Counted from the stretch's first letter, positions 17,179-26,602 are shown. The stretch: DNA of 46,909 nt from an uncultured Prochlorococcus sp. (GCA_902591865.1 CACJCK010000008.1:1-46909); one strand, 5' to 3'. Made by a program: numbers and translations. The notes: generated from the sequence alone by a model not told the origin.

Positions 17179-18987
17179 TTACTGGTTTAATTTAAGGACT
17201 GCCATAAAAGCTTCTTGAGGGACTTCAACTTTACCCATTGCCTTCATCCTCTTTTTACCTTTGGCTTGTTTCTTTAAAAGTTTCTTTTTCCTAGAAATAT
17301 CTCCTCCATAACATTTAGATAAAACATCTTTTCGCAAAGCACTTATACTTTCACTTGCAATAATCCTGCTACCTATTGATGCTTGAATAGGTATTTTAAA
17401 TTGTTGTTTTGGAATAAGTTCTTTTAATTTCTCAACTAAACTTCTGCCAATTCCATAAGCCTTATCTTTATGAACAATAGAAGTTAATGGATCTGCTCTT
17501 TCTGAATTTATTAGGACATCTAATCTAACAAGGTCATTCTTTCTATAGCCAATTAAATGATATTCCATTGATGCATAACCTTGGGTTCTACTTTTCATTT
17601 GATCAAAGAAATCTGTAACAACTTCTGCTAATGGAATTTCATAAATCAAGGTTACTCGATCGGTAGTTATGTATTTCATATCTATAAATACTCCCCTTCT
17701 TTCCTGACATAAACCCATTAATGTTCCATTAAATTCATTGGGAGCATAAATTTCCATTTTCACATAAGGCTCTTCTATTGATTCTCTAAGTTGTGGATCA
17801 GGAATTGTAGAAGGATTATCAATTAAGATATGTTCCTGCTGATTTAAATTAACTTTATAAATAACTGATGGTGCCGTTACGATTAGATCCAAGTCATATT
17901 CTCTTTCTAATCTTTCTTGAACAATCTCCATATGAAGAAGTCCTAGGAATCCGCACCTAAATCCGAAGCCCATTGCGCTACTGGTTTCGGGCTCATATTT
18001 TAAAGCTGCATCAGATAATTGTAATTTTTCTAGTGATACTCTTAAATCTGGGAATTGATCAGCATCAGTCGGGAATAAGCCACAAAAAACCATAGGATTT
18101 GCTGTCTTATATCCAGGCAAAGGATCATTGGTAGGAGAATTTAAAAGAGTAATCGTATCTCCCACTCTCGCATCAGCAACTGATTTTATAGAAGCAGCTA
18201 AATAACCAACTTCTCCTGCATGTAATTCATCAACTTCCTGCTGATCAGGCGCCATTATTCCTATCTCATCTAGTTCATAATTTTTCTTACTTGCCATTAA
18301 TAATATTTTTTCTCTCTTATTAAGAGACCCAGATATCACCCTGAAATAAACAATAACTCCCCTGTACGGATCATAATATGAATCAAAAATCAGTGCCTTT
18401 GTAGGTAATTTAATTTCATCTTGAGGAGGAGGTACTCTTCTTACGATTGCTTCCAAAATATCTTTAATACCAACTCCAGTTTTTGCTGAACAATTTATTG
18501 CGTTAGATGTATCAAGTCCAATAATTTCCTCTATTTCTTGTTTTATTTTTTTAGCATCAGCCCCTGGTAAATCAACTTTATTTAAAACAGGAATTATTTC
18601 AAGATTATTTTCTAAGGCAAGATAAACATTAGCTAAGGTTTGAGCTTCTACTCCTTGACTTGCATCAACAACAAGTAAGGCGCCTTCGCAAGCTTGAAGA
18701 GATCTACTAACCTCATAAGAGAAATCAACATGCCCTGGGGTATCTATTAAGTTCAAAACATATTCTTGGGAATCGTCAGCTTTATATTTCATTCTAGCGG
18801 CCTGTAACTTGATAGTAATTCCTCTCTCTCTTTCAAGATCCATACTGTCCAAAAATTGTTCTTGCATATCCCTTTGCTGAACAGTACCAGTATCTTGAAG
18901 CAACCTATCTGCAAGGGTAGATTTACCATGGTCAATATGAGCGATTATGCAGAAATTCCTAATTTTTGAAACCGATATATCAGTCAT
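17179..18987 (-). CDS. lepA: Elongation factor 4 (LepA)
   Basis: Ribosome-associated translational GTPase that acts in translation initiation or back-translocation, depending on the model. The G domain has AHIDHGKST at 15-23, [11 protein letters not shown] and [12 protein letters not shown]-like domains II, III and V follow, and the LepA-specific C-terminal domain ends with [15 protein letters not shown] in the form [23 protein letters not shown]. It is 602 residues long and complete, with an ATG start. The C-terminal pattern separates it from EF-G and BipA. mqo lies 54 bp upstream on the same strand. Confidence 0.97.
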   Translation of the reverse strand: MTDISVSKIRNFCIIAHIDHGKSTLADRLLQDTGTVQQRDMQEQFLDSMDLERERGITIKLQAARMKYKADDSQEYVLNLIDTPGHVDFSYEVSRSLQACEGALLVVDASQGVEAQTLANVYLALENNLEIIPVLNKVDLPGADAKKIKQEIEEIIGLDTSNAINCSAKTGVGIKDILEAIVRRVPPPQDEIKLPTKALIFDSYYDPYRGVIVYFRVISGSLNKREKILLMASKKNYELDEIGIMAPDQQEVDELHAGEVGYLAASIKSVADARVGDTITLLNSPTNDPLPGYKTANPMVFCGLFPTDADQFPDLRVSLEKLQLSDAALKYEPETSSAMGFGFRCGFLGLLHMEIVQERLEREYDLDLIVTAPSVIYKVNLNQQEHILIDNPSTIPDPQLRESIEEPYVKMEIYAPNEFNGTLMGLCQERRGVFIDMKYITTDRVTLIYEIPLAEVVTDFFDQMKSRTQGYASMEYHLIGYRKNDLVRLDVLINSERADPLTSIVHKDKAYGIGRSLVEKLKELIPKQQFKIPIQASIGSRIIASESISALRKDVLSKCYGGDISRKKKLLKKQAKGKKRMKAMGKVEVPQEAFMAVLKLNQ

Positions 18988-19041
18988 ATAGAAAGAAAAT
19001 TCTCCTCTTATTACATCTTGATTAATACTAGCTAATTAGAA

Positions 19042-20538
19042 TTATGGATGGAAACCAAAAATGGAATTATTTCTTTTTTTAATTTCTTTAATGAAGGTAC
19101 TGTAATTTTCAGAGACTAATAGTTCTGGATAAATTAAGTCATTTATTTTTTTCTGAAGATTATGCTTATCGTTTAAAAATAAAACAGATTTTTCTAGAAC
19201 CTCAACCATAATTGAAACCGCAGTACTTGCTCCCGGAGAGGCTCCCAACAAAGCAGATAATGATCCATCAGATGAATTTACAATCTCAGTTCCAAATTTC
19301 AAAGAACCACCACCTTTAGTTTTTTTAATTATTTGGACTCTTTGACCAGCATTCTTTAAATACCAATCAGAAGGATTAGCTGATGGCATCATATTCTTTA
19401 AATTCTCAACTCTTGAGTTATGGTTCTTTAATGATTGTGATATAAGGTAATTAATTAAATCGTTGTTCTTGAAACCAACGTCTAACATAGAAAAAATATT
19501 ATTCTTTTTAATTGAACTAAATAAGTCAAAGTATGAACTTTGTTTTAGAAATTTCGTTGTAAATCCAGCAAAAGGTCCATATAAAAGAAGTTTTTTATTA
19601 TCAATCCATCTGGTGTCTAAATGAGGCACAGACATTGGTGGCGATCCAATATCAGCTTTACCATAAACTTTTGAGTTATGTTTTTCTGTTAGATCTTTTT
19701 TCTCGCAAATAAGCCATTTCCCACTAACAGGAAATCCACCATAACTTTTTGCTTCTGGAATTTTTGATTTTTGTAAATAATTAATTGTTTTTCCTCCAGC
19801 ACCAAGAAAAACGTAGCCAGTTCTAATTGAAGTTTTTCTACCTTCAGAACTGATTTCTAGTTCCCATTGTTTATTATGAATTTTCTTTAAATCTACTAAT
19901 TCTGTTTTATATCTAATTTCAACATTTTTGTTTAAAGAAACTAATGACAAATACTCTTTAGTTAAAGCCTCAAAATTGATATCAGTTCCTCTACCTATTC
20001 TGGTAGCAGCAATTTGAGTAGATGGATTTCTATCTTTTGTTATTAGAGGAGCCCATGATGAAATTTCATCAAAAGATGTAGAAAATTCCATATCGATAAA
20101 TTCAGGATTTTCGGTCATTTTCTGAAATCTTTTTTTTAAAAAAGAAATATTATCCTGACCAGAAACAAAGCTAATATGAGGAATAAATTTTAGAAACTTC
20201 TTAATATCAATCTTCCCTGCTTCATACAATGAGGCCCATAAAGACATGGATGTTTCAAAAGAACGATTTATTGAGAGCGCTTTATCTATTTTTAGATTTC
20301 CTTTTTCATCTAAAGGGGTATAGTTTAATTCGCAATTAGCCGCATGGCCTGTACCTGCATTATTAAAAGCACCAGTACTTTCACTTCCTGGAGCATTTAA
20401 TTTTTCTATAATAAGAAATTTTATATCTGGTAAAACTTCTGAAATTAGGAGGGCTAAAGTACTACTCATTATCCCTGCTCCTACTAAGACTGCATCAAAG
20501 TAGCTATTGTCATTAGTGGGATTTTTAGATGAAGTCAC
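19042..20538 (-). CDS. mqo: Malate:quinone oxidoreductase
   Basis: FAD-dependent membrane-associated enzyme oxidising malate to oxaloacetate with transfer of electrons to quinone. The FAD-binding Rossmann motif is [13 protein letters not shown] at 17-29, followed by the family pattern [24 protein letters not shown], which marks the MQO substrate domain. Later conserved segments include SVPHLDTRW and the C-terminal [16 protein letters not shown]. The protein is 498 residues long, as expected. The start is GTG. It is divergent from the nfu gene across 70 bp. It probably supplies the malate-oxidation step where no malate dehydrogenase is used, which is established only in general terms for this group. 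Confidence 0.94.
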   Translation of the reverse strand: MTSSKNPTNDNSYFDAVLVGAGIMSSTLALLISEVLPDIKFLIIEKLNAPGSESTGAFNNAGTGHAANCELNYTPLDEKGNLKIDKALSINRSFETSMSLWASLYEAGKIDIKKFLKFIPHISFVSGQDNISFLKKRFQKMTENPEFIDMEFSTSFDEISSWAPLITKDRNPSTQIAATRIGRGTDINFEALTKEYLSLVSLNKNVEIRYKTELVDLKKIHNKQWELEISSEGRKTSIRTGYVFLGAGGKTINYLQKSKIPEAKSYGGFPVSGKWLICEKKDLTEKHNSKVYGKADIGSPPMSVPHLDTRWIDNKKLLLYGPFAGFTTKFLKQSSYFDLFSSIKKNNIFSMLDVGFKNNDLINYLISQSLKNHNSRVENLKNMMPSANPSDWYLKNAGQRVQIIKKTKGGGSLKFGTEIVNSSDGSLSALLGASPGASTAVSIMVEVLEKSVLFLNDKHNLQKKINDLIYPELLVSENYSTFIKEIKKRNNSIFGFHP

Positions 20539-20608
20539 AACAGAAAATTATCTTTTTTGCAATTAATCAGATTTCTTTCTAGGCTTATTATAAAGTTAAT
20601 CCAAAATT

Positions 20609-20854
20609 ATGAGTACTGAAACACTCTCTCTGACAAACGAAAATGTAGAAAAAGTCCTTGACGAGCTAAGACCTTTTTTAATTTCTGATGGAGGTAATGT
20701 TGAGATTGCAGAAATAGATGGTCCAATTGTCAAAGTAAGACTTCAAGGAGCATGTGGTAGTTGCCCAAGTAGCACTATGACTCTCAAAATGGGTATTGAA
20801 AGAAAGTTAAAAGAAATGATTCCTGAAATAAGCGAAGTTGTCCAGGTTTTATAA
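20609..20854 (+). CDS. nfu: NifU C-terminal domain Fe-S scaffold (Nfu)
   Basis: An 81-residue protein consisting solely of the NifU C-terminal domain. It holds and transfers Fe-S clusters, and in cyanobacteria this type is a major scaffold, important for photosystem I. The domain pattern is [18 protein letters not shown], then the cluster-binding GACGSCPSS with Cys49 and Cys52, then [17 protein letters not shown]. There is no A-type or N-terminal extension. The start is ATG. It is transcribed alone; mqo is divergent and a small membrane-protein gene converges 20 bp downstream. Confidence 0.95.
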   Translation: MSTETLSLTNENVEKVLDELRPFLISDGGNVEIAEIDGPIVKVRLQGACGSCPSSTMTLKMGIERKLKEMIPEISEVVQVL

Positions 20855-20874
20855 AAATTTTTAACTGAAATATA

Positions 20875-21132
20875 TTATTTAGTTTTTAATTCCTTCAACA
20901 AAGATGATTCCATATCAAGGCAATCAATTGGAAGTCCTTGACCAATAGCGATTAATAGAGGTGCAAGAATTCCTAAAGTAAAAACTAAATTTGATTGGCT
21001 TACATCATATTTACTCAAAGTAAAAGTTATCAAATAAATAATTGAAAAATAAGCATGTAGTGAAAAAAATTCTTTTGGCTTTAACACTGGCCATCTTAAA
21101 GTATTTCCCAAAAAATATAAAAAACCTGTCAT
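20875..21132 (-). CDS. Small membrane protein, unknown
   Basis: An 85-residue ATG-started protein with two hydrophobic segments, about residues 25-38 (LHAYFSIIYLITFTL) and 48-64 (NLVFTLGILAPLLIAIG). Between and around them are conserved-looking GNTLRWPVLKPKEFFSLHAY near the start and IDCLDMESSLLKELK at the end. It is probably a two-span inner- or thylakoid-membrane protein. I do not recognise a named family. It converges on nfu and stands about 150 bp from the DUF4278 promoter on the other strand. Confidence 0.65.
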   Translation of the reverse strand: MTGFLYFLGNTLRWPVLKPKEFFSLHAYFSIIYLITFTLSKYDVSQSNLVFTLGILAPLLIAIGQGLPIDCLDMESSLLKELKTK

Positions 21133-21258
21133 AAATAAATAGTTACATGAAGATTAAACCAAATATAAACATAAACCTTTTTAGAGACTATTTATAAAAA
21201 AATTTACCTAAGATAATAATTAAAAAAACATTAAATCTTCGTTTCTATTTGTAAAAGC

Positions 21259-21288
21259 TAGACATGCAGCTAAAAATACGCTTATAAT
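21259..21288 (+). promoter_or_regulatory. Sigma-70-type promoter for the DUF4278 gene
   Basis: A perfect -10 hexamer TATAAT at 21283-21288 is preceded, after 18 bp, by TAGACA at 21259-21264, one base off the consensus -35. The predicted start of transcription is near 21295, exactly at the first hairpin of the leader. This is the most consensus-like promoter I see in the window. Confidence 0.6.
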
Positions 21289-21294
21289 TATTTT

Positions 21295-21386
21295 GTAGCA
21301 ATCGCTACTTTTTCGTTCACCCTCATTTGAGGGCGCAGTTCGAGTCATACCATGGAACGGGGGATGGCCGTGTGTCACATCGAAAC
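21295..21386 (+). promoter_or_regulatory. Structured GC-rich 5' leader with overlapping short frame
   Basis: About 92 nt between the predicted transcription start and the DUF4278 ATG. It begins with a hairpin GTAGC-AATC-GCTAC (21295-21308) followed by five T, then a second hairpin CCCTC-ATTT-GAGGG (21320-21333), then a GC-rich stretch unlike the surrounding DNA. A 12-codon frame MERGMAVCHIET starts at ATG 21352 and its TGA overlaps the DUF4278 ATG as ATGA (21387-21390). The leader is also open in the DUF4278 frame from TTG 21327. It may be a translational control element or a coupled leader peptide; neither is shown. Confidence 0.5.
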
Positions 21387-21560
21387 ATGACTACTTTAAC
21401 TTACAGAGGTAAAAACTACGTTCAAAACAAAGAAGCTGCTAAAAAGCAACTTGTTGAACTTACCTACAGAAGAAACGTATACACCAATAGAATGGATGAC
21501 GCTTCTTCAAGTAATGAAAAAGCAGAATTAAATTACAGAGGTGTAAATTACACTAAATAA
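21387..21560 (+). CDS. DUF4278 small protein with YRG repeats
   Basis: A 57-residue protein with three copies of a short repeat: LTYRGKNY, LTYRRNVY and LNYRGVNY. This is the pattern of the DUF4278 family of cyanobacterial small proteins, whose function is unknown. I start at ATG 21387, because the family begins MTxLxYRG. An in-frame TTG at 21327 would add 20 residues (RAQFESYHGTGDGRVSHRN) coded by the GC-rich leader, which looks like a regulatory leader rather than protein. A strong-looking promoter lies upstream and a clear intrinsic terminator downstream, so it is a single-gene transcript that may be highly expressed. Confidence 0.82.
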   Translation: MTTLTYRGKNYVQNKEAAKKQLVELTYRRNVYTNRMDDASSSNEKAELNYRGVNYTK

Positions 21561-21576
21561 TTTAATTAAACAAATT

Positions 21577-21605
21577 AAAAGTCCCTTTTCAGGGGCTTTT
21601 TTTTT
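21577..21605 (+). terminator. Intrinsic terminator after the DUF4278 gene
   Basis: The stem AGTCCC pairs with GGGGCT around a TTTTCA loop, preceded by A residues and followed directly by a run of about eight T. This is the clearest rho-independent terminator in the window. It closes the DUF4278 transcript before the methyltransferase gene. Confidence 0.82.
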
Positions 21606-21637
21606 GGGCTATATTTATCAAGAGTTCTTTAAAAAAT

Positions 21638-22432
21638 ATGTCTGAAAGTTGCTGTAATTCAAACACATCTAATAAAGCATCTAATCAATTCGATCATAAA
21701 GATGCGATTCAAGAAAGATATGGTTCAGCCGCACTAGAAAAAGAAAGTTGTCTTTGTACACCAGTTGGTTTTAATCCCGTTTTACTTGAAGCAATTCCTC
21801 AAGAGGTTATAGAAAGAGACTATGGATGTGGGGATCCAACAAAATATGTTCAAAAAAATGATACAGTCTTAGATCTTGGAAGTGGTAGCGGCAAAAATGC
21901 TTTTATTTGTGCCCAAATTGTTGGAAAAGAAGGGAAAGTTATTGGAGTTGATCAGAATCCTGATATGCTTTTTTTATCTAGATCAGCCTCTAAAGAAGTT
22001 ACAAAAAATATAGGTTTCAACAATACAGAATTTCTAGAAGGTTCAATTGAAAAACTTGATGAATTAGATAAAGATTTAAGTCCATTAATCGCCGACAAAT
22101 CAGTTGATATTATTTTAAGTAATTGCGTTTTAAACTTGGTAAGTCCAGGATCTAGAAATAACCTTCTAAGAAATATAAAAAGAGTTTTAAACGATAATGG
22201 AAGAATTGCAATTAGCGATATTGTCTCTAACAAAAAAGTTCCTTTAAGATTGCAAAATGATCATGATCTGTGGACAGGATGTATTAGTGGAGCATGGTAT
22301 GAACCAGACTTTATAAGTGACTTTAAAGAACTAGGATTTAAAAATTTAGAATTTGCAGAAAGGAGTGCTGAACCTTGGAAAGTAATTGAGGATATAGAAT
22401 TTAGAACAGTAACTTTAGTAGGCAATATTTAA
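21638..22432 (+). CDS. ArsM-like SAM-dependent methyltransferase
   Basis: Class I methyltransferase with the SAM motif VLDLGSGSGKNAF at 77-89 and GVDQNPDML at 103-111. The order and spacing of cysteines resemble arsenite methyltransferase ArsM: a pair near the start (Cys38, Cys40), Cys64 in DYGCGDP, Cys163 in LSNCVLNLV and Cys215 in WTGCISGAW. In ArsM the last two, with one N-terminal cysteine, bind As(III). It is therefore a good candidate for making methylated arsenicals, though related methyltransferases with other substrates exist. The 264-residue protein starts at ATG after a clear terminator. A cysteine/cystine lyase-like gene follows after 36 bp. Confidence 0.75.
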   Translation: MSESCCNSNTSNKASNQFDHKDAIQERYGSAALEKESCLCTPVGFNPVLLEAIPQEVIERDYGCGDPTKYVQKNDTVLDLGSGSGKNAFICAQIVGKEGKVIGVDQNPDMLFLSRSASKEVTKNIGFNNTEFLEGSIEKLDELDKDLSPLIADKSVDIILSNCVLNLVSPGSRNNLLRNIKRVLNDNGRIAISDIVSNKKVPLRLQNDHDLWTGCISGAWYEPDFISDFKELGFKNLEFAERSAEPWKVIEDIEFRTVTLVGNI

Positions 22433-22468
22433 AAAATTCAAGAGTTTAAAAATATAACTTAAATTTCC

Positions 22469-23650
22469 ATGAGAAATAATCTAAGAGATCAAATACCAGC
22501 ATTAAAAAATAAGTATTATTTCAACTATGGAGGTCAAGGACCATTACCGAAATCTTCTTTAGAAGCCATTGTTAAAACGTGGGAAATTATCCAAGATTTA
22601 GGACCATTTACTAATGATATGTGGCCATTTATTTACAAAGAAATATTGACCACAAAAAGGATCATTGCACAAAAATTAGGTGTAAATTCAAAGAATGTAG
22701 CTTTAACCGAGAATATCTCTTCCGGTATAATTTTGCCCTTTTGGGGAATAAAAGTAGAAGAGGGAGAAGAGCTGTTAATAAGTGACTGTGAACATCCTGG
22801 AGTAGTGGCTGCAAGTCGAGAATTTTGTAGAAGAAATAAATTAATATTCAAAATTTTGCCGATCCAAAAACTTAAAAATCTAAACGACGAAAATATAATT
22901 TTGGAGATTTTGAAAAATCTGAATAGTAAGACTAAGATACTAATTATTTCTCATATCTTATGGAACTTTGGATATAAAATTCCTTTAAAACAAATTTCTA
23001 TCGAATTAAAAAATAATCGAGCAGATTCTTATTTACTTGTTGATGGTGCTCAAACCTTTGGGCACATAAATATTGAAAAAGAAGTTTTTTATTCTGATTT
23101 ATATTCAATAACTTCTCATAAATGGGCATGTGGACCAGAAGGACTTGGAGCCATTTATGTCTCAGATAGATTTATTCATGAAACAGATGCAACAATAATT
23201 GGTTGGAAATCATTAAAAAAAGAACAAGGCATTTATGAGCCTTCAGATAATCTTATTCATGATGATGCAAGGAAGTTTGAAGTAGCTACATCTTGCATTC
23301 CGTTACTTGCAGGGCTTCGTAATTCTATAGATCTTTTGGATAAAGACTGCCATGAAAAAGAAAAAAGCGAACATATCAAAAGATTAAGTGAGAAACTTTG
23401 GGATGAATTAAATCAATTAAAGGGTGTTGAATTAGTTTTAGAAAAAAAGTACTTAAATGGGATAGTTAGTTTTAATATCGAAAATATTAAAGATAAGGAT
23501 AAATTTGTAAATAAACTTGGAGAGAAGAAAATTTGGATTAGAGTTTTAGAAGATCCAAAATGGTTTAGAGCATGCGTACATCAAATGACTACAAAAGCTG
23601 AGATTAATTTACTTTCTGAAGAAATTAAAAAATTACCAGGGTATTTCTGA
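22469..23650 (+). CDS. L-cysteine/cystine C-S lyase-like PLP enzyme (C-DES type)
   Basis: Class V aminotransferase-fold enzyme of the NifS/CsdB superfamily. The N-terminus IPALKNKYYFNYGGQGPLPKS and the segment ELLISDCEHPGVVAASRE match what I remember of the Synechocystis cystine lyase C-DES, which splits cystine to cysteine persulfide, pyruvate and ammonia. The PLP lysine is Lys218 in SITSHKWACGP, and LLVDGAQTFGHI carries the PLP-binding aspartate. It could supply sulfane sulfur for Fe-S assembly, but true cysteine desulfurase activity is not excluded. It is 393 residues long, starts at ATG, follows the ArsM-like gene, and its last 18 bases overlap the converging SDR gene. Confidence 0.8.
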   Translation: MRNNLRDQIPALKNKYYFNYGGQGPLPKSSLEAIVKTWEIIQDLGPFTNDMWPFIYKEILTTKRIIAQKLGVNSKNVALTENISSGIILPFWGIKVEEGEELLISDCEHPGVVAASREFCRRNKLIFKILPIQKLKNLNDENIILEILKNLNSKTKILIISHILWNFGYKIPLKQISIELKNNRADSYLLVDGAQTFGHINIEKEVFYSDLYSITSHKWACGPEGLGAIYVSDRFIHETDATIIGWKSLKKEQGIYEPSDNLIHDDARKFEVATSCIPLLAGLRNSIDLLDKDCHEKEKSEHIKRLSEKLWDELNQLKGVELVLEKKYLNGIVSFNIENIKDKDKFVNKLGEKKIWIRVLEDPKWFRACVHQMTTKAEINLLSEEIKKLPGYF

Positions 23651-24337
23651 GCTATCCCAAGCAATAAATTTTCCAGTAGATTCTGGGGATTGATTTTTAA
23701 TAATATTGATCAAAAATTGGGAGGATTTTTCTTGACTAAATAATTTATGTTCTGGAACAAATTTATGAAAAGGTCTAGATAAATCAGTATCTACTGTTCC
23801 CGGATGAAGCAATGTGATAGTAGCCTTTGGGAAACGTCTAGCCCATTCAATACTTAAAGATTTAAAAAACTGATTTTGCGCAGATTTTGCAGCTCTATAT
23901 GAATACCAACCTCCAGTTTGATTATCTCCAATGCTACCAACTCTTGCACTTATACTTGCAAAATTAAAATCCAAATCTTTTGGTATAAATTCTTCAATCG
24001 CTTTAGCTAATAAAATAGGAGAAAAGGCGTTTATTGAAAAACTTTCCATCATATTTTTTTTATCAAGATGTTGTAATCTTTTTTCTGGTTGAAGAGAATC
24101 ACTATGAAGTCTTCCTGTAGCATTAACAACTAGCCTTAATTTTGAAGGCTGATTTGATATTTTATTTTTCAACTGCAAAAGGGATTGAGAATCCTCTATA
24201 TCTAATTCCCAAAAAGAATTAAATTCACTTTTTCTTCCGCACAAAACAACTTCTAAATCTTTTTCACTTTCTCTCAGATCTTTAGCTATTTGGGTTCCAA
24301 TTCCACCTGCGCCTACAACTAAGGCTAAGCCTTTCAT
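23633..24337 (-). CDS. Short-chain dehydrogenase/reductase
   Basis: A 234-residue SDR. The dinucleotide motif is unusual in form, ALVVGAGGIGTQIA near residues 5-18, compared with TGxxxGIG. NATG near residue 71 matches the NAG motif, and the active site YSYRAAK gives the YxxxK pair, with a serine in FASISARVG upstream. The C-terminus contains LLHPGTVDTDLSRPF, close to the C-factor/CsgA-like group of SDRs. The substrate cannot be predicted. The start is ATG. Its 3' end overlaps the lyase gene by 18 bp in convergent orientation, and murE lies 81 bp upstream on the same strand. Confidence 0.85.
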   Translation of the reverse strand: MKGLALVVGAGGIGTQIAKDLRESEKDLEVVLCGRKSEFNSFWELDIEDSQSLLQLKNKISNQPSKLRLVVNATGRLHSDSLQPEKRLQHLDKKNMMESFSINAFSPILLAKAIEEFIPKDLDFNFASISARVGSIGDNQTGGWYSYRAAKSAQNQFFKSLSIEWARRFPKATITLLHPGTVDTDLSRPFHKFVPEHKLFSQEKSSQFLINIIKNQSPESTGKFIAWDSSEIPW

Positions 24338-24418
24338 TTTATTAAAAATAACTCAATCAATTCTAAGAAACTTTTCTTGTGATATGCGTAAATATCTTTC
24401 TTATTTGATTAGGAAATT

Positions 24419-25954
24419 TTATTGAGATTTTCTTTTTTCTTTTAATAATTTATAAGCTATTTTTCTATCATCAAAATTAATAACTTTATCATTGAGAATT
24501 TGGTAGTCTTCATGTCCTTTTCCTGCAATTAAAACAATATCTTCTTTATTGGCAAATTTAATAGATTTATTTATTGCTTTAAATCTATCAATCTCAATTG
24601 TTATTTTTTCTCTTTTTTTTATACCCATCAAAATATCATTTACTATCTTTTGTGGTTCTTCTGATCTTGGATTATCTGAAGTTATAAAAAGTTGATCAGA
24701 AAACTCTTCAGCTATTGATCCCATTAAAGGCCTTTTACCAAGATCTCGATCTCCTCCACAGCCAAAAACAGTAATGAGTTTTCCCTTACAAAGTTTTTTA
24801 ATTGATTGCAAAACTTTTTTCAATCCATCAGGCGTGTGGGCATAATCAACAATTACTGTTGGAAGTGATCTTGAAACGTCATCATTATCAATTTCTATTT
24901 TCTCCATTCGCCCAGGAGCGCCAGGGAAAGATCGTATTAACTTTGATAGATCTTTTAAAGAAAAATTAAGTTTATACAAAATTGTTATTGCTTGAATCGC
25001 ATTCATTAAATTAAATTCTCCAACAAGTGGAACAAAAAGTTGAATTTTTTCCTTGGGTGTATGAAAAATGCAGGTTGAGCCAGTTTCAGTAAATTGTTTA
25101 TCTGTTACGAAAAAAAAATCATGATTTTTAAATTCACTTTCAGTAATCTTTGTAGACACTAATGAAGATCTTTTTTCAAGATCAGAAGATAATTTAGATA
25201 TCCAAGGGTCATCGTGATTTAATACAGAAATTCCATCCTTCTCTATTAAATAAGGTGGGAAAAACAATTTTCTTTTTGTTTGAAAATAAGATTCCATATC
25301 TGAGTGATAATCAAGATGATCTTGAGTTAAATTAGTAAAAATAGCCGCCTCAAATTCGCATCCTGATATCCTCTTTTGAGCAATAGAATGAGAACTTACC
25401 TCTAATATCGCGAATTCAGATTCTGCCTCAACAGCAGCATTTAATTTCTTTTGAAGTTTATCGGCGAAATCAGTTGTATGAAGAGCCACTTCTGAAAAGC
25501 CAGGCCATCTATTGAGCAAGGTTCCAAATAATGCAGTCTTTTTCCCTAATTTTTTTAAAAGATATTCCAATAAAAAAGTAATTGTCGTTTTTCCATTTGT
25601 ACCCGTAACACCAATAAGTTTAAGTTTTCTTGAAGGCCTATTCCAAAACTCAGCGACTATTTGACCAAAAATATAATCTAAATTATCCTCTATAACCAAA
25701 ATCCTTTCTCGATCAATAGATCCAATTTTCTCTTTTGCAGCAGACCCAATAATGGCAGCCTCTGCACCATTTTCAATTGCCTCAATACAATATTTTCCTC
25801 CATCAACATTTAAACCAGGCATACCTAAAAATAAAGTTCCTTTTTGTACTTCTTTAGAGTTAAAAGAGATATTATTGATTCCGTGATCGATTAAATCTAA
25901 TGAAGGAATAATTCCTACCAAATCTAAAAGTTTATGTAATTTTATAGATCTCAT
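24419..25954 (-). CDS. murE: UDP-MurNAc-tripeptide synthetase (MurE)
   Basis: Cytoplasmic ligase adding the third residue to UDP-MurNAc-L-Ala-D-Glu in peptidoglycan synthesis. The ATP-binding motif is GVTGTNGKTT at 115-124. The Mur ligase pattern continues with TNLTQDHLDYH, and ILEVSSHS carries the family serine/histidine. DNPRSEEP matches the DNPR motif that selects meso-diaminopimelate rather than lysine, as expected in cyanobacteria. KGHEDYQ lies near the end. The protein is 511 residues long with an ATG start. It sits 8 bp downstream of a glutaredoxin-like gene. Confidence 0.96.
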   Translation of the reverse strand: MRSIKLHKLLDLVGIIPSLDLIDHGINNISFNSKEVQKGTLFLGMPGLNVDGGKYCIEAIENGAEAAIIGSAAKEKIGSIDRERILVIEDNLDYIFGQIVAEFWNRPSRKLKLIGVTGTNGKTTITFLLEYLLKKLGKKTALFGTLLNRWPGFSEVALHTTDFADKLQKKLNAAVEAESEFAILEVSSHSIAQKRISGCEFEAAIFTNLTQDHLDYHSDMESYFQTKRKLFFPPYLIEKDGISVLNHDDPWISKLSSDLEKRSSLVSTKITESEFKNHDFFFVTDKQFTETGSTCIFHTPKEKIQLFVPLVGEFNLMNAIQAITILYKLNFSLKDLSKLIRSFPGAPGRMEKIEIDNDDVSRSLPTVIVDYAHTPDGLKKVLQSIKKLCKGKLITVFGCGGDRDLGKRPLMGSIAEEFSDQLFITSDNPRSEEPQKIVNDILMGIKKREKITIEIDRFKAINKSIKFANKEDIVLIAGKGHEDYQILNDKVINFDDRKIAYKLLKEKRKSQ

Positions 25955-25962
25955 ATGAAAAA

Positions 25963-26265
25963 TTATTTCTCCAGAATGGTACTAATATTTTTTTGAAACC
26001 AATTCTTTAATTGATCATCTTTTAATCTTGGAGAAATGCGAGGCAATTCTTTAATCTCCTCGGACCTAATTCCTTCAACAGCAATAACAGGTACTTCATA
26101 ATCATATTTTTTATATTTGTCTTTATATAAATCGACCCTATCAATATCAATTTCTTTAAGCTCCTCAAGATTAGGGAATAACTCATTAAGATTTATTTTT
26201 GCCAGTTTATTTTTTAATGAATCACAAAGGCAACATCCCTGCCTAATAAAAATAAATATTTTCAT
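25963..26265 (-). CDS. Glutaredoxin-like (DUF836-type) protein
   Basis: A 100-residue thioredoxin-fold protein. It starts MKIFIFIRQGCCLCDSLK, with a CxxC formed by Cys11 and Cys14 and an extra Cys12. The cis-proline region is YDYEVPVIAVEGI. This small glutaredoxin-like group (DUF836, YruB-like) is widespread, and its target is generally unknown. It lies between yidD (4-bp gap upstream) and murE (8-bp gap downstream), so all three are probably one transcript. No membrane segment is visible. Confidence 0.85.
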   Translation of the reverse strand: MKIFIFIRQGCCLCDSLKNKLAKINLNELFPNLEELKEIDIDRVDLYKDKYKKYDYEVPVIAVEGIRSEEIKELPRISPRLKDDQLKNWFQKNISTILEK

Positions 26266-26269
26266 TCAT

Positions 26270-26506
26270 TTATTCAGGCACAGGGTCACATCCACAGGGA
26301 GTTAAAGGATGGCATTTGCTTAATCTTCTTAAAGTTAACCACCCGCCCTTCCAAGGACCATGTCTAGTAATTGCCTCATATCCATAAGAGCTGCAACTTG
26401 GAATAAATCTACATCTTGGTCCGAACAAAGGAGAAAACCACTTTTGATAGAACGAAATCATAAAAAGAAGTATAGAAGTAATTGATTTATTAATAGTTTT
26501 GAACAC
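26270..26506 (-). CDS. yidD: Membrane protein insertion efficiency factor YidD
   Basis: A 78-residue protein of the YidD family, which assists YidC and Sec in membrane protein insertion. The family core is complete: [24 protein letters not shown], then [24 protein letters not shown] and a final CGCDPVPE. The first 18 residues form a hydrophobic, amphipathic segment that attaches it to the membrane. The start is GTG 26506. It heads the yidD-glutaredoxin-murE run and is divergent from rpsD across 96 bp. Confidence 0.95.
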   Translation of the reverse strand: MFKTINKSITSILLFMISFYQKWFSPLFGPRCRFIPSCSSYGYEAITRHGPWKGGWLTLRRLSKCHPLTPCGCDPVPE

Positions 26507-26602
26507 TTTAATGATGTAAAATAGTATTTCAGTAGTAATTAGTTTAATTGAATTTAATCAATTATCCAATTTTTATTGCAAATTTCTATTTAATTTAAAA
26601 TT

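Noticed and set aside
21295..21313. Hairpin plus T run read as an intrinsic terminator
   Set aside because: It falls at the predicted transcription start of the DUF4278 gene rather than after a gene, and the stem is only 5 bp. A 5' hairpin is more likely.
21327..21386. TTG-started extension of the DUF4278 protein
   Set aside because: DUF4278 proteins begin at the first YRG repeat, and the extension is coded by the GC-rich leader with hairpins and another short frame.
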